Source: Pseudomonas sp. (GTDB taxonomy: Bacteria > Pseudomonadota > Gammaproteobacteria > Pseudomonadales > Pseudomonadaceae). Taken from it: a stretch of DNA of 64,000 nt. The position numbers and the translations under genes are program-made. Location: assembly GCF_030684895.1 (NCBI RefSeq), contig NZ_JAUXXP010000001.1, positions 1-64,000 of the forward strand. The letters are read 5' to 3'. Shown piece by piece: positions 43,534-52,773 of the stretch (the first letter of the stretch is position 1; every line of letters starts with the position of its first letter). Below the pieces are notes generated by a model. That model saw nothing but the letters and a program-made list of their open reading frames with translations, ran no database searches and was not told the origin of the DNA.

Positions 43534-45138
43534 TTATTTCACGTCAGGTGGTGTGCTAAAGGTGTGATACGGCGCCGGCGACGGCACCGTCCACTCCAAC
43601 CCTTCGGCGCCGTCCCACGGCTTGGCCGCGGCAGGTTTACCACCGCGAATGCACTTGATGACGATAAACAGGAACAGCAACTGGGTGGCGCCGAACATAA
43701 AGGCACCAATGCTCGACACCATGTTGAAGTTGGCGAACATCATGTTGTAGTCCGGGATACGCCGCGGCATGCCGGCCAGGCCGACAAAGTGCATCGGGAA
43801 GAACGCCATATTCATGCCGATAAAGCTCATCCAGAAATGCAGCTTGCCAAGGGTTTCGTCATACATATGCCCGGTCCACTTCGGCAGCCAGAAGTAGGCA
43901 GAGGCGAAGATGCCGAAGATCGCCCCAGGCACCAGCACGTAGTGGAAGTGCGCCACCACGAAGTAGGTGTCGTGGTACTGGAAGTCCGCCGGAGCGATGG
44001 CCAGCATCAGCCCGGAGAAACCACCGATGGTGAACAGAATGACGAAGGCCACGGAGAACAGCATCGGCGTCTCGAAGGTCATCGAACCGCGCCACATGGT
44101 GCTGGCCCAGTTAAACACCTTCACCCCGGTCGGTACGGCAATCAGCATGGTCGCGTACATAAAGAACAGCTCACCCGTGAGCGGTATCCCCACAGTGAAC
44201 ATATGGTGCGCCCAGACGATAAACGACAGGAAGGCAATGCTCGCCGTGGCATAGACCATCGAGGTGTAGCCGAACAGCGGCTTGCGGGCGAAGGCCGGAA
44301 TAATCGCACTGACCGCGCCGAATGCCGGCAGGATCATGATGTACACCTCGGGGTGGCCGAAGAACCAGAACACGTGCTGGAACAGCACCGGATCACCGCC
44401 ACCGGCGGCACTGAAGAAGCTGGTGCCGAAATGGATGTCCATCAGCATCATCGTCACGCAACCGGCCAGTACCGGCATTACCGCGATCAGCAGGAAGGCC
44501 GTGATCAGCCAGGTCCAGACAAACAACGGCATCTTCATCAGGGTCATGCCGGGGGCGCGCAGGTTGAGGATGGTGGCGACCACGTTGATCGCGCCCATGA
44601 TCGAACTGATACCCATCAGGTGCACAGCGAAGATAAAGAAAGTCACCGATTCCGGCGCGTAGGTGGTTGATAGCGGCGCGTAGAAGGTCCAGCCGAAGTT
44701 GGGCCCGCCGCCCTCCATAAACAATGTGCTGACCAACATGCTGAAGGCCGCTGGCAGCAGCCAGAAGCTGAAGTTGTTCATCCGTGGCAGGGCCATGTCC
44801 GGCGCGCCGATCATCAGCGGGATCATCCAGTTGGCCAGGCCGACGAAGGCCGGCATCACCGCGCCAAAGACCATGATCAGGCCGTGCATGGTGGTCATCT
44901 GATTAAAGAATTCCGGCTGCACGATCTGCAGGCCCGGCTGGAACAGCTCGGCACGAATCACCATGGCCATGCTGCCGCCCAGCAGGAACATGGCGAAGCT
45001 GAACCACAGGTACATGGTGCCGATGTCTTTATGGTTGGTGGTCAACACCCAGCGCATCAGGCCTTTGGCCGGGCCGTGGTGATGGTCATGTCCGGCATGA
45101 CCGTGGCCAGCGTGGCCCGGATCGATCACTGCACTCAT
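43534..45138 (-). CDS. coxA: Cytochrome c oxidase subunit I
   Basis: HHMFTVGIPL, WFFGHPEVYIMILPAFG, DTYFVVAHFHYVLV. Confidence 0.98.
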   Translation of the reverse strand: MSAVIDPGHAGHGHAGHDHHHGPAKGLMRWVLTTNHKDIGTMYLWFSFAMFLLGGSMAMVIRAELFQPGLQIVQPEFFNQMTTMHGLIMVFGAVMPAFVGLANWMIPLMIGAPDMALPRMNNFSFWLLPAAFSMLVSTLFMEGGGPNFGWTFYAPLSTTYAPESVTFFIFAVHLMGISSIMGAINVVATILNLRAPGMTLMKMPLFVWTWLITAFLLIAVMPVLAGCVTMMLMDIHFGTSFFSAAGGGDPVLFQHVFWFFGHPEVYIMILPAFGAVSAIIPAFARKPLFGYTSMVYATASIAFLSFIVWAHHMFTVGIPLTGELFFMYATMLIAVPTGVKVFNWASTMWRGSMTFETPMLFSVAFVILFTIGGFSGLMLAIAPADFQYHDTYFVVAHFHYVLVPGAIFGIFASAYFWLPKWTGHMYDETLGKLHFWMSFIGMNMAFFPMHFVGLAGMPRRIPDYNMMFANFNMVSSIGAFMFGATQLLFLFIVIKCIRGGKPAAAKPWDGAEGLEWTVPSPAPYHTFSTPPDVK

Positions 45139-45142
45139 GTCC

Positions 45143-46267
45143 TTACTCCTGAGCCTGTTTGAACGCGAGGATGTCTTTCGGCGTGACCATGTCGCCTACC
45201 GCATTGCCCCAGGCATTGCGTTCGTAGGTGATGATCGCGGCGATATCGACTTCCGAGAGTTGCTTGCCAAAGGCGGCCATGGCGGTGCCAGGCTTGCCGT
45301 TGACCACGATAGCGATATGACCTTCAGCAGGCCCCTTGGCGATGGCCGAGCCTTTCAGCGCCGGGAACATCGGTGGCAGACCTTCACCGGTTGGCTGGTG
45401 ACAGGATGCGCAGTTGGTCTGATAGGACTTCTCGCCACGGACCATCAGCTCGTCCATGGTCCACTCTTTACTGGTCAACTCCTTCTCGGCGGCAGCCAGT
45501 TGCTTACGCTCGGACAACCAGGCGCTGAAGTCATCTTTCGACTTCACCTCGACAACAATCGGCATAAAACCGTGGTCCTTGCCGCACAACTCGGTGCACT
45601 GGCCACGGTAGATGCCGGGCTCGTCGATGCGCGTCCAGGATTCGTTGATAAAGCCGGGAATGGCGTCCTTCTTCACCGCCAGAGCCGGCACCCACCAGGA
45701 GTGGATTACATCGGCAGCGGTGATCAGAAAACGCACTTTGGTGCCGACCGGCACCACCAGCGGCTCGTCTACCTCAAGCAGGTAGTGCTCACCCTTGGTG
45801 GCCTTGTTGTTTATCTGATCCTTGGGCGTGGTCAGGTTGCTGAAGAACTCGACATCCTCACCCAGGTATTTGTAGTGCCATTTCCACTGGTAACCGGTTA
45901 CCTGAATATCCAACTCCGACTCACTGGAGTCATAGATTTCGATCAGGGTCTTGGTCGCCGGTATCGCCATCAGCACCAGAATCACCAACGGCACGACCGT
46001 CCAGAGGATCTCGACCGTGGTGCTTTCATGGAAGTGCGCCGGCTGCTGGCCGGTGGAGCGACGGTGAACGAGCATCGACCAGAACATCGCGCCGAACACG
46101 ATCACGCCGATCACGACGCAGATCCAGAAGATGGTCATATGCAAATCAAATACTGAGCGGCTGACCTCGGTGGCACCGGGCGTCATATTGAAGCCCCAGC
46201 TGGCGTGTGCCGAGCTGAATACCAACCACAACAGGAGGCCCATCCAGACTCGTGGATGTCGCATCAT
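45143..46267 (-). CDS. coxB: Cytochrome c oxidase subunit II with C-terminal cytochrome c domain
   Basis: CuA motif CTELCGKDHGFMPIVV; CASCH heme motif. Confidence 0.97.
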   Translation of the reverse strand: MMRHPRVWMGLLLWLVFSSAHASWGFNMTPGATEVSRSVFDLHMTIFWICVVIGVIVFGAMFWSMLVHRRSTGQQPAHFHESTTVEILWTVVPLVILVLMAIPATKTLIEIYDSSESELDIQVTGYQWKWHYKYLGEDVEFFSNLTTPKDQINNKATKGEHYLLEVDEPLVVPVGTKVRFLITAADVIHSWWVPALAVKKDAIPGFINESWTRIDEPGIYRGQCTELCGKDHGFMPIVVEVKSKDDFSAWLSERKQLAAAEKELTSKEWTMDELMVRGEKSYQTNCASCHQPTGEGLPPMFPALKGSAIAKGPAEGHIAIVVNGKPGTAMAAFGKQLSEVDIAAIITYERNAWGNAVGDMVTPKDILAFKQAQE

Positions 46268-46629
46268 TGCGGGTTCCCCTTAATTTTTCTTGTTATCCCG
46301 CCGAATCGATCAGTGGCTCAGCCATCACCCATTTTCACGGTGAAAATGCCTGCAAGGGCTGTCCATGCCACCGCTGATTCGGAGTTATCAGGTACTGCCT
46401 TTCGAGTTCGAGTATAGACACGGACTTGCACCTGGCAACGCGAAAGCCGAAATGAGCAACGCACTGCAAGCCACGTGCTAAAGACCGCGGCTGGCGCGGG
46501 ATAGGCCGAGGTGACTGCTGCGGCATATAGCCGACTCGCATAACTGTTTAATAATTATGACAATCGGGTCTTAGCCGAGGCGCTGAGCCAGCTAAGGTTC
46601 TCGCCCATGTCCTCATTTCAGGAGCAGTC

Positions 46630-47286
46630 ATGAACATCGCCGCTTTGCACGCACTGATCCAGCGTGCGCACCAACACGAAGCCAGTACGGGTCACCTGGC
46701 CAGCCAGATGCAGGCCCACCTGGGGCAACTGCATCCCTCCATCCGCTTACCCAACGAAGACACCCAAGGCGTGCTGCAGCGTTTTGTCAGCGCCTATATC
46801 GAGCAGGTGCCGGAGCTGTTGCAAGCCGCCCATCAGGTGTCGCAGGAAGCGGGAATCGAGGCGCAGATCAAACCGGTGCTCAAGGTTGCCGAGCAGTTCT
46901 TCCTGCAGCCACCCGCGCTGATGGCCGGCCATGAAGGGCTGGAAGGATTACTCGATGAAGCCTATTTGGCCCATCGTCTGGTAGAAGAAGTGAATGATCG
47001 CTACATCACCCACCTGGGCGCGCCGTTGATTCCGCTGGATACCACGGTGGCCAACCTGATCGCCCACCAGCTGATCGGCGAAGCCTTCGCCAACCAGCTG
47101 GATGAGGCCGTACACCATGCCGTCGACGGCATGCTCGACGCTGCCAGCTTTGCCCAGGACTCGGTGCAGGCCTACCGCGAACGCCTGCACAACCCGCAGA
47201 CCGACGCCGCCTGGCAGCGCTGGCCGTGCCTGTCGCGGCAACTCGGGGTTGAGCTGCAGCTGGATGAAACCCGCGCGGCGGGTTAA
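46630..47286 (+). CDS. Hypothetical helical protein (PA0104-like position)
   Basis: 218 aa ORF after a sense-strand RBS, divergent from coxB; no recognised domain. Confidence 0.7.
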   Translation: MNIAALHALIQRAHQHEASTGHLASQMQAHLGQLHPSIRLPNEDTQGVLQRFVSAYIEQVPELLQAAHQVSQEAGIEAQIKPVLKVAEQFFLQPPALMAGHEGLEGLLDEAYLAHRLVEEVNDRYITHLGAPLIPLDTTVANLIAHQLIGEAFANQLDEAVHHAVDGMLDAASFAQDSVQAYRERLHNPQTDAAWQRWPCLSRQLGVELQLDETRAAG

Positions 47287-47340
47287 CTGACCGTAAACCC
47301 AGCGCGCGTTTGCCAATGCAGTTGGTTTTTCGGCAGCCTG

Positions 47341-48069
47341 CTAGCTGCTCGGCAGATAGCGTGCGCGAGGTGTGGCCATCGGCAGCGGACCGTCGCCAAT
47401 CAGGCGGAACTCGCCCTTCTCCGCGTCGTACGCCTTGATCTCGCTGGTTTCAATGTCATACACCCAGCCGTGGATAAACAGCTGGCCGCAGGCCATGCGC
47501 GAGGCTACCGAGGGGTGGGTGCGCAGGTGATCGAGCTGCGCCACGACGTTTTCCTCGGTGAGGATGCCCAGGGTGGTGTGGTCGGCGCAGCCGCAGTTGT
47601 CCGCCACCACGGTCTTGGCCACTTCGGCATGGCGTAGCCAGGCTTTTACCGTGGGCATGCGCTCCAGGTCAGCTGGGTTGAGCACGGCTTTCATCGCGCC
47701 GCAGTCGGAATGCCCGCAGATAATGATGTGCTGCACACCAAGAGCCATCACCGCGTACTCGATAGCCGTAGACACCCCGCCCATCATCTGCCCATAGGGC
47801 GGCACCACGTTGCCGACGTTGCGGTTGACGAACAGGTCGCCCGGCGAGCTCTGGGTGATCAGCTCAGGCACCACCCGCGAGTCGGCGCAGGTGATAAACA
47901 TCGCGCGCGGGTTCTGTGCGGTGGCGAGCTTCTTGAACAGCTCTTCCTGCTGCGGAAAGATCTCGCTGCGAAAGCGCTGGAAACCATCGACGATGCTCTG
48001 CAGGGCTTCCTCGGCACTCTCGGTGCCTGTGCGCCCCTGCAGCGGAATCAACTGATGCTTGTATGGCAT
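47341..48069 (-). CDS. Beta-class carbonic anhydrase
   Basis: MFITCADSRVVPELI (CxDSR), HIIICGHSDCGAMKAVL (HxxC). Confidence 0.96.
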   Translation of the reverse strand: MPYKHQLIPLQGRTGTESAEEALQSIVDGFQRFRSEIFPQQEELFKKLATAQNPRAMFITCADSRVVPELITQSSPGDLFVNRNVGNVVPPYGQMMGGVSTAIEYAVMALGVQHIIICGHSDCGAMKAVLNPADLERMPTVKAWLRHAEVAKTVVADNCGCADHTTLGILTEENVVAQLDHLRTHPSVASRMACGQLFIHGWVYDIETSEIKAYDAEKGEFRLIGDGPLPMATPRARYLPSS

Positions 48070-48186
48070 GTTTGCGACCTCTGAACCTGAAAAAACCTGC
48101 TAAAGCGACAGCCAAGCAGGCTGGCAAGTCACATGCCAAGTGTTACTGCCGCAGGCCCTAACGGCAACACCCACCTGGCGATCCGG

Positions 48187-49245
48187 TTAGAGCAGCGCCA
48201 GCTGGCCACCGGGTGGGCAAAAACGTGAGCAGTCGAGGTTGAACGCTTCACGCCGATTCAGGCCCAGGCGCTTGCTGGCCAGGGCAAAACGTTGCGCGAG
48301 CAATTCGGCAAACGCCCCTTCACCGCGAAAACGCTGGCCGAAGCGACTGTCATACAGCGCGCCGCCATGGCTCTGACGGATCAGGCTGAGCACATGCTCG
48401 GCGCGCTGCGGGTAGTGCGCCTGCAACCATTCCTCGAATAACGGTGCAACTTCACGCGGCAGGCGCAGCAGCATGTAATTGGCGCTCTGCGCGCCGGCCT
48501 CCTTGGCCGCTGTCAACAAGTGCTCCAGCTCCATGTCGTTGATCATCGGAATCATCGGCGAACACAGCACGCCGACCGGAATGCGGTTGTCGCGCAGCAC
48601 GCGAATCGCCCGCAAGCGCGCCGCCGGTGCCGCGGCGCGCGGTTCCATGATGCGTTTAAGCTCATCATCCAAAGTGGTCAGGCTGATCATCACCGCCACC
48701 AAGCGCTGTTGCGCCAGTTCAGTGAGCAGGTCGAGGTCACGCAAAATCAGCGAACCCTTGGTGATGATGGTGACCGGGTGACGATAGTCGAGCAGCACCT
48801 TGAGGCTGTTGCGCGTCAGCAGGTGCTGGCGCTCGATCGGTTGATAGGGTTCGGTGTTGGAGCCCAGGTTGATCGGCGCACAGACATAGCCGGGCTTGCT
48901 CAGCTGCTGTTCGAGCAGGGCCACGGCATTGGTTTTGGCGATCAGCTTGGTTTCGAAATCCAGCCCCGGCGACAGGTCCCAGTAGGCGTGGCTGGGCCTG
49001 GCGTAGCAGTAAATGCAGCCATGCTCACAGCCGCGGTAGGGATTCAGCGAGCGGTCGAAGGGCAGGTCCGGTGACTGGTTGCGGGTGATGATGCTTTTTG
49101 CGGTTTCGCTGCGCACCTCGGTCGCCCGGCTGGGCGGCACTTCCTGAAACCAGCCGTCATCACTGGCGATAATGCGCTGCGGGGCAAAGCGGTTATGCGG
49201 GTTACTGGCGGTACCGCGACCGCGCGGCGGCAAAGAAACGGACAT
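48187..49245 (-). CDS. PA0069-family SPL-like radical SAM protein
   Basis: SLNPYRGCEHGCIYCYARPSHAYWDLSPGLDFETKLI (CxxxCxxC). Confidence 0.94.
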   Translation of the reverse strand: MSVSLPPRGRGTASNPHNRFAPQRIIASDDGWFQEVPPSRATEVRSETAKSIITRNQSPDLPFDRSLNPYRGCEHGCIYCYARPSHAYWDLSPGLDFETKLIAKTNAVALLEQQLSKPGYVCAPINLGSNTEPYQPIERQHLLTRNSLKVLLDYRHPVTIITKGSLILRDLDLLTELAQQRLVAVMISLTTLDDELKRIMEPRAAAPAARLRAIRVLRDNRIPVGVLCSPMIPMINDMELEHLLTAAKEAGAQSANYMLLRLPREVAPLFEEWLQAHYPQRAEHVLSLIRQSHGGALYDSRFGQRFRGEGAFAELLAQRFALASKRLGLNRREAFNLDCSRFCPPGGQLALL

Positions 49246-49339
49246 GGGCTGACTCCATAAATTACTGTATATGAATACAGTAATTTACATGCATCACCAA
49301 CCACCAGTCGTCAGTGGCGCAGCTTGCGCGGCACCTGAA

Positions 49340-50248
49340 TCAACCCGCCACCAGTAGCAACAACAGCGGCAAACTGGCCGCCGCCAGCAGGGTTTGCAGG
49401 GTGATGATGCCCGCCATCAACTGGCTGTCGCCGCCCAGCTGACGGGTCAACACATAAGCCGTCGGCGCGGTTGGCAGGGCAAAGAACAGCACCAGCACGG
49501 TGCTTTCCATCGCCGGTAAGTGCAGACCATAGGCCACCGCCCAGGCCAGCATCGGCATAGCCAGCAGACGCAGCAGGCTGTTGCAAGCCAGTGCCGGAAT
49601 CTCACCGCCCAACTGTTCAGGCTTCAGCGCTGCACCAACGCAAAGCAGGCCCAGCGGCAGGCTGGCCGCAGCCAACAGACTGAGCAGCCGGTCACTGCCG
49701 CCCGGCAGGCCAAGACCACTGAGGTTGACTAGTGCGCCGCCGAGGCAGGCAAGAATCAACGGGTTTTTCAGAATCGGCAGCAACAGGCTACGCGCACTGA
49801 CGCCACGCTCGGCGGTCAGCGACCAGACCGACAGCACATTCACCGTCGGCACCATCAGGGCGAGCATGATGGCCGCCAGGGTCAGGCCTTCCTGGCCAAA
49901 TAGGCTGCCAACAGCTGCCAGACCCAGATAAGTATTGAAACGCAGAATGCCTTGGCTGAACGCCCCAAAACGCCCCGCCGGCCAACCCCGCACGCGGCGC
50001 ACCACTAGCAGCGCCAGCCAGGCGATGCCCAGCGCCAGCAACACGGCCAACCCAAGGCGCGGCAACGCTGGGTTATCCAGCGGCGCCGTGGCCAGGCTAC
50101 TGAACAGCAGCGCGGGAAACAGCATGAAGTAGTTCAGCCGCTCGGCACCCGGCCAGAACGCCTCATTGGGGAACGCCCAACAGCGCAGGTAATAACCGGC
50201 GACGATCAAGGCAAACAATGGCCACAAGGCCAACAACAGTTCAGTCAC
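49340..50248 (-). CDS. AEC-family (auxin efflux carrier-like) transporter
   Basis: 302 aa, ~10 TM; PLGLLCVGAALKPEQLGGEIPALACNSLLRLLAMPMLAW...VLVLFFALPTAPTAYVLTRQLGGD. Confidence 0.93.
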   Translation of the reverse strand: MTELLLALWPLFALIVAGYYLRCWAFPNEAFWPGAERLNYFMLFPALLFSSLATAPLDNPALPRLGLAVLLALGIAWLALLVVRRVRGWPAGRFGAFSQGILRFNTYLGLAAVGSLFGQEGLTLAAIMLALMVPTVNVLSVWSLTAERGVSARSLLLPILKNPLILACLGGALVNLSGLGLPGGSDRLLSLLAAASLPLGLLCVGAALKPEQLGGEIPALACNSLLRLLAMPMLAWAVAYGLHLPAMESTVLVLFFALPTAPTAYVLTRQLGGDSQLMAGIITLQTLLAAASLPLLLLLVAG

Positions 50249-50357
50249 GGGAGCCCCCGGTGGTGGTAAGCGCTAATCTTGGTCAGCCCTATCGCGTGAC
50301 GCAAGGTAGACGTCGGTATTAGGCTGCTTGACCTGAGCATCCCGGCGAGGACGTCTT

Positions 50358-50762
50358 ATGTCCGATATCCACCAAGGCGGTTGCCAATGCGGGGCCTTGC
50401 GCTATGAGTTTGCGGCGCCGCTGCGCGACATCGCCCACTGTCATTGCTCGATCTGCCGGCGCAGCACCGGCGGTATCGTCACCACCTGGATCACGGTGCC
50501 GCTAGCGAGCTTTCGCTGGCTAGCCGGCACCGCGCGCGAATATGCCTCGTCATCCAGCTGTACGCGCAGCTTCTGCCCAACCTGCGGCGCGCACCTGACG
50601 CTGTTCACCACCCTCAGCCCGCACAGCCTGGATATCACCATCGCCACCCTCGACCAGCCTGAACTGGCGCAGGCGGATCGCCATATCTGGGTGCAGAGCC
50701 GGCTGCCCTGGCTGAGTCTGGACCCTAACCTGCCGGAAGAAAGGCAGGAGATCATCGAATAA
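50358..50762 (+). CDS. GFA (glutathione-dependent formaldehyde-activating)-family zinc protein
   Basis: HQGGCQCGALRYEF...HCHCSICRRSTGGIVTTW...CPTCGAHL. Confidence 0.95.
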   Translation: MSDIHQGGCQCGALRYEFAAPLRDIAHCHCSICRRSTGGIVTTWITVPLASFRWLAGTAREYASSSSCTRSFCPTCGAHLTLFTTLSPHSLDITIATLDQPELAQADRHIWVQSRLPWLSLDPNLPEERQEIIE

Positions 50763-51178
50763 AGCACGCTGACCGCAAACCCTCGCATAGGTCTGAGCCC
50801 CTGCCCTATGCGCGAAGACCCTTTGGGCGGCGCGCACCAGGCTTGCCATCCGCACCGGAAGATGAACTACGTTGTTCAATGGATGGGTTCAAGCACTTGG
50901 AATATCTGCGACGCTGGCCGCCTACGCATTAGCGCACAGCGTTCTCATAATAACGACCCAGCAGCTGATAAGAGACGCAGTTGTAGCCGCAGAAAAGCAT
51001 TCCCTAAAAACATCGCCTGTGTCACATTTTGTATCCAATGACGCCTGTAAACATTGATTCCAAAAGGCTTTTTCACAGCACTGACAACACGCAGCAGTTC
51101 CGACATGATGAGCAGGCTAAATCGCGCTGTCCGGCGATTCGCGCATCTCACGACCATCTAGGCTAAGGATAACCGCAC

Positions 51179-52555
51179 ATGCCGGGTGCATTACTTCGCA
51201 CAGGTAACCTTCAGGAGTTCAAGGCGCTCGGCGTCGATGGCCAGCCGGTGTACACCGCCGCGCTGCAACTGCGCGAAGCGATTCGTCTGAAGATGGGGCG
51301 AGAGGCCGCCAGTTGCCTGGCCATCCCCCAGCCCAATGAAACCGGTGACCGTATCGACTGGTACGCACCCGATGAAGGTGATGTGGTGCCGTGGTCCGCC
51401 GCAACCGCCGAAGAACGCAGCGACGCGTACCAGCAGCTTGATGCCATGCATGCGCAACTGGGCAGCACCAGCACCAGCATGCGCAATGACGTACAGAGCC
51501 GCGAAAAGCAGATCTTCGGCCGCCTACTGGAAAAGACCGTCCATTTCCCCGACAGCGATCACGTCTATCTGGTCAACGGCAAACCGGTCATTTCCTTCTG
51601 GGGCTTTACCGATAATGCCGGCACCTACGACCACGACCCGCTGCTATGCCTGCGCCCACCCGTGCCTAATGCGGCACCGCTAGCGCCGCCAGTTAGCCCC
51701 GCACCACTTGCAGCCGCTCCAGTAATAGAAGCCAAGCGCCCTTGGTGGCGCTGGCTACTGTGGCTGTTGCCCCTGCTGTTATTGCTTCTGCTACTGCTGT
51801 TGCTGTTGCGCGCTTGTGCACCGAGCGTGCCGCTGCCACTGGGCCTGGACCAAATCGACCTGCCGGGCCTTGCGCACGTTCGTAGCGTGGATCTGCCCAG
51901 CGTCAATCTGGGTGGGGTAAACGGCGTGATCACGGGCCAGGGCGACATCAACGGACAATTAGCAGGCGGTCAACCCGCGGAAGGCGAATTACCTGATGGG
52001 CAACTGCCTACCGATGAAGATGAACAGCCCGCCGCTCCTGGTGAAGAGCCTGCTGGCGAAGAACCCGGCGCAGACGCGTCAACGCCACCAGCAGGCGAAG
52101 AACCTGGCGAGCAACCGCCTATTGATCCCGAAACAGGCCAGCCACAGCCGCGCAAACAACCGCCCGGCCGCGACGTACCACAAGACCTGAGCATTCCGCC
52201 GCAAGCGCTGGAAACCGGCTCCACTGAATTCCTCAACGGCAGTTGGAAAGCCGGTGCCGGGATTCAGGATGCGCAAACCGGCAAACCGATGCAGCTGGAA
52301 TACGACTTCAAAGACGGTAAAGGCCAGGTCAAGGTCCGCCGTGGTGATGGCGTTGAATGTTCTGGAACCGTTAACGCCGCCATGCAGGGCGGCAAACTGG
52401 CGATCAATAATCAGGGCCAAGCGGCCTGCAATGACGGCAGCAGTTACAAACTGCCGGAAGTAACCTGCAGCCCAGACAACCGTAGCGCCGCGGATTGCTC
52501 CGGCAACTACGAAAACCAGCAGTTCCCCATGTCGATGCGACAAGGCGAACAGTAA
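51179..52555 (+). CDS. SrfA-family-like single-TM protein
   Basis: 458 aa: cytosolic N-domain, WWRWLLWLLPLLLLLLLLLLLLRAC TM helix, acidic Pro/Glu/Gly-rich linker and C-terminal Cys-containing domain; immediately upstream of SrfB- and SrfC-like genes. Confidence 0.75.
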   Translation: MPGALLRTGNLQEFKALGVDGQPVYTAALQLREAIRLKMGREAASCLAIPQPNETGDRIDWYAPDEGDVVPWSAATAEERSDAYQQLDAMHAQLGSTSTSMRNDVQSREKQIFGRLLEKTVHFPDSDHVYLVNGKPVISFWGFTDNAGTYDHDPLLCLRPPVPNAAPLAPPVSPAPLAAAPVIEAKRPWWRWLLWLLPLLLLLLLLLLLLRACAPSVPLPLGLDQIDLPGLAHVRSVDLPSVNLGGVNGVITGQGDINGQLAGGQPAEGELPDGQLPTDEDEQPAAPGEEPAGEEPGADASTPPAGEEPGEQPPIDPETGQPQPRKQPPGRDVPQDLSIPPQALETGSTEFLNGSWKAGAGIQDAQTGKPMQLEYDFKDGKGQVKVRRGDGVECSGTVNAAMQGGKLAINNQGQAACNDGSSYKLPEVTCSPDNRSAADCSGNYENQQFPMSMRQGEQ

Positions 52556-52773
52556 CGGTCATTACCGTGTATTGAGCAAAGAACAGGCAAGGTGCAATGA
52601 AGCGGATCAGCGCAGGCGAACAGCCGCGAGCTGATTCCACACGGCCTGTCACTACGGGCTGGCTGTGGCGCACATGGCCTGTGGCTTAGTGGAATGGATG
52701 GCAACGCAGCCTGACCCCAGCACAGCTGACGTCAGGCGCCTAGGCGAAAGAACAGGGGCGGAAGAACAGCACT

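Noticed and set aside
43564-44670. 368-aa + strand ORF opposite coxA
   Set aside because: Antisense shadow of conserved coxA; composition dominated by R/H/Q/E without domain signatures.
52556-52773. Gap between srfA and srfB considered as an extra gene (ORF 52665..52937)
   Set aside because: The ORF overlaps the srfB start in another frame, and its C-terminal part is out-of-frame srfB sequence; no supporting RBS or domain.
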